Origin: Desulfosporosinus meridiei DSM 13257
GTDB taxonomy: Bacteria > Bacillota > Desulfitobacteriia > Desulfitobacteriales > Desulfitobacteriaceae
Assembly: GCF_000231385.2 (NCBI RefSeq)
Contig: NC_018515.1
Coordinates: forward strand, 4,670,501 to 4,734,500
Length of the DNA stretch: 64,000 nucleotides
Direction of reading: 5' to 3'
In this document: one piece after another, positions 1 to 7,974 of the stretch
Layout of the letters: every line of letters begins with the position of its first letter
Position numbering within the stretch: position 1 is the stretch's first letter
The notes under the pieces: model-generated
Databases searched by the model: none
What the model was told of the DNA's origin: nothing
What the model saw: the letters and a program-made list of their open reading frames with translations, nothing else
Made by a program: the position numbers and the translations under genes

Positions 1-522
1 ATTCACGATCAAAGACGGTTCTCTATGTCCCATCTCAATGCCGTCTTCAGTTAACTCTAGCTCAAAGCTAAAATCACCCACCCAAAGAGCGATCTCTTCC
101 TTTGATTCATCGATATCAGTCCAGAAAGGATTACTGGCAGTCATGGAGATTAAGCAGTCATCGTATGAAGTGTCCGTTATCTTGAAAAATGGCATCTTGT
201 TAATGAGGCATTTTACTTTTCTCTCCTTAACATTATCCTTGTAAATTAGATACCCCTCTCCGTATTTCGGGTTAAATATGGCGTTGATTTCGTCTCTATA
301 GGCCGTCAGTTCGTCCTTAGATTTAGCCAATAACATAACAGTAAGGGTTATGTCCCTCTCGTTTAAGGTATTGCCTAGGTATGTCCTCCCATCCTGGTTA
401 ACCCCTTTAGAGTTATAAATGGTTACATTGTTAGTCGTCTCAATTTTCTGCAGCAAAAAAGGAGCAGTATTTGATAGTTCAATACTTACCCCTTTTGCAT
501 TGACATAGGTCACCTTCCGCAC
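1..522 (-). CDS. Distal tail (Dit)-like phage tail protein, partial
   Basis: An open frame runs from a GTG at 522 to the window edge (174 codons, no stop), so the C-terminus is missing. The translation begins MRKVTYVNAKGVSIEL and carries the pattern seen at the start of siphovirus tail-family (Dit) proteins: an early beta-rich stretch, then a segment reading NERDITLTVML. This family forms the hub joining the tail tube to the tip. A run of Gs, AGGGGGG, lies about 5 nt upstream as ribosome binding site and overlaps the tape-measure stop codon, as expected for translational coupling. Its place directly after the tape measure gene supports the call. Confidence 0.8.
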   Translation of the reverse strand, partial: MRKVTYVNAKGVSIELSNTAPFLLQKIETTNNVTIYNSKGVNQDGRTYLGNTLNERDITLTVMLLAKSKDELTAYRDEINAIFNPKYGEGYLIYKDNVKERKVKCLINKMPFFKITDTSYDDCLISMTASNPFWTDIDESKEEIALWVGDFSFELELTEDGIEMGHREPSLIVN

Positions 523-532
523 AATACCCCCC

Positions 533-3271
533 CTAGAATGCTAACGCTAACTCTTGCAGGGCTCTTTTGTTTTGCCTTGCTGTCTCGGCAGGGCTTACAG
601 CTGCAGGGCTGTAGATGTTCACCGTTTGATTGATAGCCTTCGAATTATCGGCATTTCCTGCAGAGGCTGAACTTTTAACGCGACCTTCAATCATTTTTTT
701 ACTAAGAACAAATTCACCCCTTTGGGCGATAATCGGAACCTCATCGGGTCGAAGGTCTAGTCCAACCCACCCACCCTCGTGGAACTTCGCATAGTTTTCT
801 TCATACTCTTCTTTTGAACCGTTTCGGTATAAAGTTTGACCAGTTTTATAATTAGTAATCGAATATTGACCCGTCTTTTCATTATACGAACCAGATTTAG
901 TGTTAATGGTTACTTGACCATTCGTTTCAACAACATTACCTACACCTTTGACATTAGTAATACTAGTACCACTTGAGCCTCCACTGCTTCCTCCTCCTGA
1001 TCCAGAAGAATAAGTTGGTTCTTTGATACTAGATTGCAATGCCTCGGAAAACTGTTGGCCAATGGTTGTTCCGGCAGTAACAAAGGCCGACGCTTTACTT
1101 GTGACCGTGCCCACTATGTTATCCATAGCGGCACCCACGGCAGAGGCTTTATTTCCAATGCCCAGAATTAAGCCATCAATGGTGTACTGACCAACTTCTT
1201 GAAGTACCGTTGAAGGCGAGTGGATACCCAGTATTTTCTTAATCCAGTTAGGCAGGGATGAAGCCATTTCCTCTACGGTGCCTTTTAGTGATGCAAGTTT
1301 ATTGCTGATTCCATTAATTAAGCCCCGAATGATGTCTTGACCGATCTGCATTAGGTCAATATCTTGAAGAAATTGTTGCGATTGATTCCATTTTTCAACG
1401 ATGGTTGTTCTGACAGCTTCCATTTTGTTGTAGATAGCTGTTTTGATCGCTTCCCAGGCATTTGAAATATCTGTCTTTATTTCGAGCACCTTCGCCGAAA
1501 TGTATGCCTTAATAGCCTCCCAAGTGGTACTGAGCCAAGTCGATATACCCCCGAAGATCTCAATAGTTTTGGTCTTGACCGTTTCCCAATTCGCAATAAT
1601 CAGCACTGCAAGTGCCATTACTGCTGCCGTGACCCATGCCACTGGCCCCATAGCCATTACCCAAGCCGACGCCATCTTTGCGGCGTGTAATAAACTCTGT
1701 ACGCCCATCCATGCCCATTTTGCCACCACGATGGCTGACTGCACTACTAATATAGTTACCGCTGCCACTGCTCCCACTCCTGTTGCAGCCCATGATGCTA
1801 CAACCACTAAAGCGTGCGCAGTACTCTTTAGGCCCATTAAAAGCCAATCTGCAACTACCTTGGCAGATGCTATTCCATTGACAATTGCTGTTTTTGCTGC
1901 TTCAATCCCCATGACTATCCAGGCATTAATCACGACCGCAGCGACCGCTCCAACAATAGGTACTATAATAGCCTGGTATTGGACAAACCAATCAATAATC
2001 CCACTAATAGTTTTTGCTGCTTCGTCAATGGCTCTCCCTGCCACGGTAAACGCATATTCGATCTCATTTTTGATCAGCGGCATATTGGTAATAATCAAGT
2101 TCGTAAATTCATTAACTTTTGGCATTACTTTTTCACCAAGGGGGATGAGGATAGACGTTTCCATGTTTCGTTTTATGCCTTGAATTGCGAGACCAAAGGT
2201 ATCATACTTGACTTCGTTGATTTTTCCGAGTGCATCCGTTGTCTTACTTATTCCCCCCTGAGTATTCGTTAGGGCCTCCATGCCTTTTGCTCCAATATCT
2301 TCCCACATGGTTCCAAAGAGAGCGACCCCTGCTGCTTCCTTTGCAAGTGGATCCTCAAGTGCAAATATTGCCTGAGCCGTCTTGTCAAATGCCTCTTTTG
2401 CACTATCTCCACCTTGAGCAAAGGCCAGTGACATTTTGCCAGCATCTAAACCTAACGCTTGAAACGCTTCGGTAGATGCTTTGCTTCCATCCTTGGAACG
2501 TATACCAAACTCTTTCATGGCATCGCCTAGTTTGTCGATATCAAAAACACCGGTAGCTGCCCCGTTCGCCATCATGTTGAACATTTCTTCGCTATTAAAT
2601 CCAAGCTGTTCGAAATGAACACTGTACTCATTAATAGAGTCCAAGAGGTTCCCGTTTTTGTCGAGACCCTGTTGTGCACCTTGGGCTATAAGGTTAAATG
2701 CTTCATCGCTAGTAATCCCAAATCGCTTCATCATCATGTCTGCAGTTCTTGTGCTTTCCGCGACCTCAAATTCAAAGGTATCTCGCAGCATTAAAGCATC
2801 TTTGGTCATGTCTTCAAGCTCTTCGCCTGTTGCACCAGTTTGCTTTCCGACTTCTGCCATTGCCTTAGCGATGTCCTCAAAGTTCTCGCCAAGATTAGCA
2901 TTGTAAATTTCAAGCAACGTATCTTTCATGCCGATCATGGCTTCATCGGTTACCCCGGTTTCGGCTTGAATTCCATTAAGTGCCTTTTTTAAATCATCAC
3001 TAAAGCTAACTGCAAGTCCACCAACCGCCAGAGCCGCCGTACCCATGGCCAGGACTATTCCGGCGCCCACCTTCGCAGCGCTGGACACCATTTCGCCGAA
3101 TGTTTTTGCTGTGCCCTGAGCGCGTCTGTCGGTGTCGTCTATACGAGCATTCGCGGCATCATTGTCGATTAAGATTGATCCAAACAGTCTAAATATCTCT
3201 ATTTTTACCACCTCCCATTCAATGGCATAAGAAAAACAACCCTTGTTAAAAGGTTGTTTGTTTTGTGTCAT
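533..3271 (-). CDS. Phage tail tape measure protein
   Basis: The protein is up to 912 residues. It has an alanine-rich helical N-terminal TP901-type region, several hydrophobic segments at about residues 430-600, and a C-terminal Gly/Ser-rich linker. The family sets tail length and helps DNA pass the membrane. The first ATG (3271) overlaps the stop of the G-T frame as ATGA, but the first 23 residues do not look like the family. Homologous-looking sequence starts at residue 24 (IEIFRLFGSILIDN), where the codon is ATA (3200-3202), with a strong GGGAGG 8 nt upstream (3211-3216). A weak hairpin also lies between the two candidate starts. The true start is therefore uncertain. Confidence 0.9.
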   Translation of the reverse strand: MTQNKQPFNKGCFSYAIEWEVVKIEIFRLFGSILIDNDAANARIDDTDRRAQGTAKTFGEMVSSAAKVGAGIVLAMGTAALAVGGLAVSFSDDLKKALNGIQAETGVTDEAMIGMKDTLLEIYNANLGENFEDIAKAMAEVGKQTGATGEELEDMTKDALMLRDTFEFEVAESTRTADMMMKRFGITSDEAFNLIAQGAQQGLDKNGNLLDSINEYSVHFEQLGFNSEEMFNMMANGAATGVFDIDKLGDAMKEFGIRSKDGSKASTEAFQALGLDAGKMSLAFAQGGDSAKEAFDKTAQAIFALEDPLAKEAAGVALFGTMWEDIGAKGMEALTNTQGGISKTTDALGKINEVKYDTFGLAIQGIKRNMETSILIPLGEKVMPKVNEFTNLIITNMPLIKNEIEYAFTVAGRAIDEAAKTISGIIDWFVQYQAIIVPIVGAVAAVVINAWIVMGIEAAKTAIVNGIASAKVVADWLLMGLKSTAHALVVVASWAATGVGAVAAVTILVVQSAIVVAKWAWMGVQSLLHAAKMASAWVMAMGPVAWVTAAVMALAVLIIANWETVKTKTIEIFGGISTWLSTTWEAIKAYISAKVLEIKTDISNAWEAIKTAIYNKMEAVRTTIVEKWNQSQQFLQDIDLMQIGQDIIRGLINGISNKLASLKGTVEEMASSLPNWIKKILGIHSPSTVLQEVGQYTIDGLILGIGNKASAVGAAMDNIVGTVTSKASAFVTAGTTIGQQFSEALQSSIKEPTYSSGSGGGSSGGSSGTSITNVKGVGNVVETNGQVTINTKSGSYNEKTGQYSITNYKTGQTLYRNGSKEEYEENYAKFHEGGWVGLDLRPDEVPIIAQRGEFVLSKKMIEGRVKSSASAGNADNSKAINQTVNIYSPAAVSPAETARQNKRALQELALAF
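3234..3259 (-). terminator. Small hairpin inside the first codons of the tape measure frame
   Basis: The arms AAACAACC and GGTTGTTT (8 bp, 10-nt loop) are followed on the minus strand by TTC, which makes a short T run. It resembles a weak intrinsic terminator or attenuator between the tail chaperone frame and the body of the tape measure gene. Only three of eight pairs are G-C, so it may not be functional. Confidence 0.35.
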
Positions 3272-3899
3272 TGCTTTTTGGCTTCATGCGCTACAATAAT
3301 CGGTAGCAGCTCATCAATAATCTCCTCGGCCGTTATTTCTGTGTGCTTCAGTTGTGGTTTGAATAATTCGTTCTTATAATCCTCAAAGCTTTGAGGGTGG
3401 ATATACCCCAGTACCATATAAGGATAGAGACTGTTCCACATATCCCAAGCCCATTCCTCTTGCTCTTTGGTAACAGCTTTTGCAAGTAAGCGCACCAGGT
3501 GTTTGAGCTGTATTTTGCTGGCTGAATTAACACCATAATGGCTATACAGTAGGTTGATTGTTTTTGGATAACCTACCGTATAGCATCCTTGAAAAAACCA
3601 ACGGCTTCTTTATCTGAGAAGATTTCTTTGAAAGAATTCATGGTCGTAATAAAGTTCTGTGCCTTAATTTCCTCGACTGCCTTGTCCTCGAAAACAGCGA
3701 CAATCTCAAAGACTTCGTTTTTAACTTTGCCTGAGTTCTTAAGGACAAACTTAAACAGGTTAATCCCTGCACTCATTTGGTCAAGGCTCTTGCCTTTGTT
3801 TTCTTCCGCAACCTTTTTGCGGTATCCGTCGAGGTCTAGTTTATCGTATAGATCCACCACATTGGGGAGCATGTCAAAGGCTTTTTCCGTTGTTAACAT
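3268..3899 (-). CDS. Tail assembly chaperone G-T fusion made by -1 frameshift
   Basis: This is the extended product of the gpG frame. After a -1 slip at TTTTTTC (3591-3597) the reading frame stays open from codon ...VGFF into QGCYTVGYPKTIN and onward to the stop at 3268. It has no internal stop and joins a tryptophan-rich segment ending HEAKKQ, about 210 residues in all. In lambda-like tails a few percent of ribosomes make such a fusion, which recruits tail tube subunits to the tape measure. The T part has no good start of its own, and it sits directly before the tape measure gene, as in the classic arrangement. Frameshift efficiency cannot be read from the sequence. Confidence 0.75.
3573..3899 (-). 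CDS. Tail assembly chaperone G-like protein
   Basis: A 108-residue, mostly helical, charged protein between the tail tube and tape measure genes, matching lambda gpG in size and position. I place the start at the ATG at 3899, because GGAGGAATT sits just upstream. An in-frame TTG at 3914 would put that ribosome site inside the gene. The last codons contain the slippery run TTTTTTC, and the normal stop follows at 3573. It is expected to keep tape measure protein soluble before tail tube assembly. Confidence 0.75.
   Translation of the reverse strand: MLTTEKAFDMLPNVVDLYDKLDLDGYRKKVAEENKGKSLDQMSAGINLFKFVLKNSGKVKNEVFEIVAVFEDKAVEEIKAQNFITTMNSFKEIFSDKEAVGFFKDAIR
3591..3597 (-). promoter_or_regulatory. 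Programmed -1 frameshift slippery heptamer TTTTTTC
   Basis: In the gpG frame the codons are GGT TTT TTC, which fits the X XXY YYZ slip pattern exactly. A slip of -1 opens the downstream T frame with no stop until 3268, while the zero frame ends 18 nt after the heptamer. No obvious pseudoknot was identified by eye. Confidence 0.75.
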
Positions 3900-3941
3900 A
3901 TTTAATTCCTCCAAAATTAGGCGGGGGGTCCCCGCCTTTTG

Positions 3942-4505
3942 TTATCCTGCTACAAAAGGATCTACAATCGCTGCAACATCTTCGATTTTGTACAGGTCTG
4001 CGGCATCATCAAACGCATCCCAATGCGCCATGATCTCAAGCCCAATCTCAGCTTCGCCCTTTGGCTTTGCAGCCAACTCGAAGGAGGATTCGCTCATCGC
4101 GTTATACAGAGTGATTTTTTTGTACTCGTTATTCATGAGCTTCGCGAACATAGTCACATTGTCCAAGTATGCGGTGTCTTGTATCCCGCCAATATTTGCG
4201 CTCTTGGCTGTGATTGTTTTCGCCGTGCCGTCGTAGGTCGCCCAGGGCATTGCGATAGCTAGGGTTTCCATGCTTGTGTCTAGGACCGTAACGCTCAGGC
4301 TTGCCGTTACACTCTCTAGGACTTGCATGCCCTTGCTTTTGCCATTGCCTCCGTCATATTCGATGTCCCTGATTGTTGCATCGACCTTAAAGCCCCCGCC
4401 CCCTCTAGTGGGTCCTAATCTGCGCTGTGTCGCTAGGCCGTAGTCCGCAAAGACGATTCCGTAGTCGACTTGGACGTTTTCGAGTTGAGTTTGTGTAAGT
4501 GCCAT
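3942..4505 (-). CDS. Phage major tail tube protein
   Basis: About 187 residues beginning MALTQTQLENVQVDYG. It is predicted to be beta-rich, with a conserved-looking GPTRGGGGFKV segment near residue 35. It fits the major tail protein family that stacks as hexamers to make the siphovirus tail tube. I chose the ATG at 4505 (AAAGGGTGA upstream). A GTG at 4514 overlapping the previous stop would add three residues. It follows the terminator/connector genes and precedes the tail chaperones, the standard order. Confidence 0.8.
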   Translation of the reverse strand: MALTQTQLENVQVDYGIVFADYGLATQRRLGPTRGGGGFKVDATIRDIEYDGGNGKSKGMQVLESVTASLSVTVLDTSMETLAIAMPWATYDGTAKTITAKSANIGGIQDTAYLDNVTMFAKLMNNEYKKITLYNAMSESSFELAAKPKGEAEIGLEIMAHWDAFDDAADLYKIEDVAAIVDPFVAG

Positions 4506-4510
4506 ATTTA

Positions 4511-4870
4511 TCACCCTTTCCTAAATAGTTTTCCTGAGAAGTTGTACTGGCGACGCTTGATAGTTTTGTCATCATCGATCAGCGGGAGCATATTTTCGAG
4601 GTAAAAAATTATTGCCATTTCAGGGTTTGTGACCGTTGTTTTGTCCAGGGTTTTAACGCTGGTCATAAGATTCTCTAGTTCGGTAGTGTCAGGGTTTTTG
4701 CTCCATCCATCCACACTTAGAGTACATAACTCGAACCCTTCGCCATCAGGATAGAGCTGGAAGTCGAACACTAGGTAAGGAAAAACCGCTGTCGATGGTG
4801 CCTCTTGGAAGTAGGCACGAGGGTGGATTGTTTTGAGGAAAGCCGTTAAGGATTTCCTTAGTGCGATCAT
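4511..4870 (-). CDS. Tail terminator/completion-like protein
   Basis: 119 residues with the look of the small tail terminator (gpU/gp17-like, DUF3168-type) proteins: an N-terminal helix, then a segment around PYLVFDFQLY, then beta strands. It lies between the HK97 gp10-like and tail tube genes, where the tail terminator usually is. Start and stop overlap both neighbours by 4 nt. The family role is to cap the tube at the end that joins the head. The call rests on position more than on a diagnostic motif. Confidence 0.65.
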   Translation of the reverse strand: MIALRKSLTAFLKTIHPRAYFQEAPSTAVFPYLVFDFQLYPDGEGFELCTLSVDGWSKNPDTTELENLMTSVKTLDKTTVTNPEMAIIFYLENMLPLIDDDKTIKRRQYNFSGKLFRKG

Positions 4871-5292
4871 GAATCCGCCTCCTCATCCGCTACCTCTGGT
4901 AAGCCGTTTTCTCTTAGGCTCTCGATTTGCCTGATAGAGTCAGCTTGCAGTTCGCGAATTTTGGCAAGGTTACTGAGAACAGGAGCACGAAGGTAATCGG
5001 TTCCCTTCATCCTTACCGTACCGAATTGCACTAGGTGGGCATGGAAAGCATATTTATAACCCTTTTTCTTAGCTCTCGCCCTGCTGTAGACTCCGATTTG
5101 AAGAACGGGGGTTTCATTCGCCCTTCCTTTTACCCATGAGCCAACATTCTTTTTAAGCACACCTTCATGAATAGGAACTGTCCTCTTGATTTCCTTTCTC
5201 AAAAACTTTGCGGTTTCCCTAAGTGCTTGTTTTTCCAACTTCGCTATGGCCCCTTTTACGGCTCGGGCATTTGACTCAAACTGCACACCCAT
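4867..5292 (-). CDS. HK97 gp10-like neck/tail-completion protein
   Basis: 141 residues and strongly basic in the first two thirds. The pattern is that of HK97 gp10 family proteins: an N-terminal helix of alternating Lys/Glu, a TVPIHEGVLKKNV segment, then AFHAHLVQFGTVRM with the usual FGT turn. These proteins act at the head-tail joint. The start (4867-5292 frame) abuts the previous stop at 5293 and the gene overlaps the next by 4 nt, so the connector genes are translationally coupled. Confidence 0.8.
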   Translation of the reverse strand: MGVQFESNARAVKGAIAKLEKQALRETAKFLRKEIKRTVPIHEGVLKKNVGSWVKGRANETPVLQIGVYSRARAKKKGYKYAFHAHLVQFGTVRMKGTDYLRAPVLSNLAKIRELQADSIRQIESLRENGLPEVADEEADS

Positions 5293-5604
5293 TTACACCA
5301 CCCCATTCACAAGACCCTGACAGGTAAGCTCTGTGTCCTCGCTGTTAGGCTCAAACGTGCGAATAATGTTGTACTCCTTGCCGTCGAATTCGAGCTTTCC
5401 TTCTCCTGCATATTCACGAGTCCACACAACAAAGCTTAGTTCTGGTCGAAGGCCGGTTGCTTTCGCCTGGTAAAATTCAGACTGGCGTATTGACTTTTTT
5501 TCGGCAAACACTAGGCGCTTTGTTTTGGCTTCGATAAAATCGCCCATATCATTTTCGCTGATAGTAGTACTAATCAGGTAGATTGCTTGATCCGGTCTAT
5601 TCAT
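5293..5604 (-). CDS. Phage head closure (SPP1 gp16-like) protein
   Basis: 103 residues. It contains the features of the small head-closure/adaptor family: a beta-barrel-like sequence with FYQAKATGLRPELSFVVW in the middle and a C-terminal stretch EFDGKEYNIIRTFEP. Such proteins close the portal channel after packaging. It overlaps the upstream connector gene by 4 nt. The order head-tail connector, head closure, gp10-like, tail terminator is the classic HK97-type cassette. Confidence 0.75.
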   Translation of the reverse strand: MNRPDQAIYLISTTISENDMGDFIEAKTKRLVFAEKKSIRQSEFYQAKATGLRPELSFVVWTREYAGEGKLEFDGKEYNIIRTFEPNSEDTELTCQGLVNGVV

Positions 5605-5870
5605 GGCATACTCACCGCTTTAAGTTGAGTCATAAGAATATCAAATGCTAAGCTGAATTTTACTTCTCCGCTTTTTAGATACCAAATATCATTTACGCCA
5701 ACGGTAAGCGTTGCAATCCCTAACTCGTTCTCGACGTTCTCAATCGTTACTCCAGCATTCATCATGTACTGTTTTACTGCGATTGCTTTGATTGAGAGAG
5801 TCGAATCTGTATACTCGCCAGTAATCCCTAAACCGGTTTTTACTTTCTCCAGTAATTCTTCGTTCGTCAT
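5601..5870 (-). CDS. Head-tail connector (gp6-like) protein
   Basis: 89 residues, mostly helical, beginning MTNEELLEKVKTGLGI with a short variable middle and an amphipathic end. Size, predicted helices and position right after the capsid block match the gp6/gp15-like connector family, which forms a ring under the portal. The residues themselves are not diagnostic, so the assignment leans on gene order. Confidence 0.65.
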   Translation of the reverse strand: MTNEELLEKVKTGLGITGEYTDSTLSIKAIAVKQYMMNAGVTIENVENELGIATLTVGVNDIWYLKSGEVKFSLAFDILMTQLKAVSMP

Positions 5871-6068
5871 TTACTCACCCTCTGCGGGATCTAAGGAAAA
5901 CGGGACTAAGACAATAGTTAGCCCCGTTTTTTCCATCTCATATCGAAGCTTTTGAGATAGTTCCTCATGCTCCCGGACCGTGAGTGGCCTTGTTGCTTTC
6001 AAATAAAGAACGCCCTCAGTCTGCTTTACTTCAACAGCTTCAGGCGTCTTGCTTTTAGTTCTAGCCAT
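5871..6068 (-). CDS. Small phage protein between capsid and connector genes
   Basis: 65 residues beginning MARTKSKTPEAVEV, with a lysine-rich head and an acidic tail (DPAEGE). I do not recognise a family. It is packed tightly in the head operon, 23 nt after the capsid stop and directly abutting the connector start. It is probably a virion accessory or head assembly factor, but no function can be read from it. Confidence 0.6.
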   Translation of the reverse strand: MARTKSKTPEAVEVKQTEGVLYLKATRPLTVREHEELSQKLRYEMEKTGLTIVLVPFSLDPAEGE

Positions 6069-6091
6069 TTATGCCACCGTCCTTAAACAAA

Positions 6092-7315
6092 TTAGGTTCC
6101 GGAGTAGCTGTAATAGGCAAAGGTGTTCTTAGCAAACAATGGTTTACCTCCGGAGTACAGCTTGCCTCGCCACACGGTTTTATCCTCGGAGAACTTCTCA
6201 GAAGCATTGGCTTCGATGACAAAAGCCTCTGATTCATTGACAATATAGGTTGAAAGATCACCGTACAGCACAGAGTCCGTATCCGGCATTTGGGAAGTAA
6301 ACACCACCGGCTGCCCGGCAATTAAGTAATTGGATTGACCAGGACCGCCTTGCACTGGAAGGACGGATACTAAAGGCTTCCCGGCGGCATCGGTGATTGC
6401 GAAAAACCGCTTAAAGAAGGTACTGCGCTTCATGACCCAGGTAGCATTATCTCCATAGGGACTCTCCACCTCTGAACAGATCAAAGCAATCTGCTGCCAA
6501 TCCATCAAGGAATAGGTTTTGGCGGCTGAGGGTGCAACTTTAAGGGCTGCAATAATTCCTTGGAAGGTCGAGGTATCCACCGCGCCGTTTAACACGTAGT
6601 TTTCAAGTAAGATCCCAATGTACTTACCAATTTCCATGGCAAGGAACTTTTCAAAGGCCGGAATGCTGTTTCTGAGCAGCAGATTCTTAACAACAATCGT
6701 TGCCACAACGGCCTGCTGTGAAATTTTCACTTCGGTAAAGGTGAAGTTGAGGGTTACTGTGCCGTCGGGATTCTCCGTCGGTGCCTCCGTGGTACCAATT
6801 GGCAGGGACACGTCCCCTGTAAAGCCAAACTTTGTGATAGCCGTGTACAGTCGACCGTATTGTTTGATGACGGAATAGACATTATCGAGAGTGGTTTGGG
6901 GAACCAGGTATTCAGCACCGCTGGCCACACTTTCGCCGTTCATATCCGTTACAGAGCGCTTACCAAAGGCCATAATGTCGGCGTCTGCTTCACTGATTTT
7001 CCCATTGAGATAACTTCGATAGAAAGCATCCCTGTACTTTGCGCTTGAGCGATAGTTCTCTTCCGTTAGATCGCTATGGTTTTGCTTACCGAACATAAAT
7101 CCTCCTCGTTTCTCGGTCTCCGGTGCTTCCTGGAGCCTTTCATTGATCTCGTCCAAGCGTTCAGACATACTTCTAAGGTTGTCGGCGACTTCGTTCATGT
7201 CTTCGGTGGACATATCCCGATGATTTTTAACCTTGCTCTTCAGCTCCAACCGCTTTTGTTCCAACTCTGACTTTTCTCTGCGGAGTTCCGCCGCCTCTTT
7301 TTGGGTTAGTTTCAT
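6092..7315 (-). CDS. HK97-fold major capsid protein
   Basis: 407 residues. The first 75 or so are a charged coiled coil typical of the HK97 delta (scaffolding) domain, followed by a Gly-rich junction (EKRGGFMFGK) and then the capsid fold. The fold is seen from segments such as SGAEYLVPQTTLDNVYSVI and a C-terminal ENASEKF-like region. The delta domain is expected to be removed by the protease encoded just upstream. It forms the icosahedral shell. Start at ATG 7315. Confidence 0.9.
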   Translation of the reverse strand: MKLTQKEAAELRREKSELEQKRLELKSKVKNHRDMSTEDMNEVADNLRSMSERLDEINERLQEAPETEKRGGFMFGKQNHSDLTEENYRSSAKYRDAFYRSYLNGKISEADADIMAFGKRSVTDMNGESVASGAEYLVPQTTLDNVYSVIKQYGRLYTAITKFGFTGDVSLPIGTTEAPTENPDGTVTLNFTFTEVKISQQAVVATIVVKNLLLRNSIPAFEKFLAMEIGKYIGILLENYVLNGAVDTSTFQGIIAALKVAPSAAKTYSLMDWQQIALICSEVESPYGDNATWVMKRSTFFKRFFAITDAAGKPLVSVLPVQGGPGQSNYLIAGQPVVFTSQMPDTDSVLYGDLSTYIVNESEAFVIEANASEKFSEDKTVWRGKLYSGGKPLFAKNTFAYYSYSGT

Positions 7316-7353
7316 GGATTCGTTCCTCCTCTTTCTTCGTTATCTTGTAGGGT

Positions 7354-7974
7354 TTATAACTGACTGATCAGATTCATTAAGGCCAATTTAAGAGCAGTAT
7401 CGTCAGCCGGTGCAGGTGTCTCAGGCGTCTGCTCTTCGGTAATAATGACCGTTTCTTCATACGCCGGGAAAACGACGATACTTACCTCATAGACATCATT
7501 AATCTTGAGGATGACGTCAATTTTGTTTTCCCAGTCCGTGGCGATCATGGCATTGTTATCGAACCAAAAGGACATACCATCCACAATTTCATTTTGAACT
7601 CGGTCAAAGACGTAATCGTCCAACCAGGTATTTCCTAAGGTTACCTCAATGAACAGGCCGACTTCGTCTACAACCGTCCTCATATTCTTCCCTGCTCTAC
7701 CGAGCACCCAGGACGTGGCATGATCCCACAATAAAACAAGCTTTGAAAGATCAACCCCTTCCAAAGCTTTCTTATCAACCTTCTCGATCCACTTACTCCC
7801 GCGATAGGGGCGTCCCGGTGTGTCGAAGAGAATTGGGTACCCCCGCAATCTCCTGACGTTTTGGCCATCTACCTCTTCGCTGATCGCTCGAAATTTTGAC
7901 CGATCATCATCAAAGAGCATGCGCTTTTTAGACTGCTGACTCAGGGGTGACTTTTTCTCCGCTTCCTTGCTCAT
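7354..7974 (-). CDS. HK97-family prohead protease
   Basis: 206 residues. The catalytic pattern of the phage prohead serine protease is visible: an early GYPILFDTP strand, His in LLWDHATSW (about H85), and Ser in IVDGMSFWF (about S135). It matures the capsid by removing the delta domain. It starts at ATG 7974 with GGAGGAGAG upstream and overlaps the end of the portal gene by 47 nt. The order portal-protease-capsid is standard. Confidence 0.9.
   Translation of the reverse strand: MSKEAEKKSPLSQQSKKRMLFDDDRSKFRAISEEVDGQNVRRLRGYPILFDTPGRPYRGSKWIEKVDKKALEGVDLSKLVLLWDHATSWVLGRAGKNMRTVVDEVGLFIEVTLGNTWLDDYVFDRVQNEIVDGMSFWFDNNAMIATDWENKIDVILKINDVYEVSIVVFPAYEETVIITEEQTPETPAPADDTALKLALMNLISQL

Noticed and set aside
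1443-2183. Long plus-strand frame (246 codons) opposite the tape measure gene
   Set aside because: It is a frame shadow: low-complexity alanine/threonine-rich antisense of the tape measure gene with no ribosome site.
3589-4236. Plus-strand 215-codon frame over the tail genes
   Set aside because: Antisense shadow of well-supported tail genes on the minus strand.
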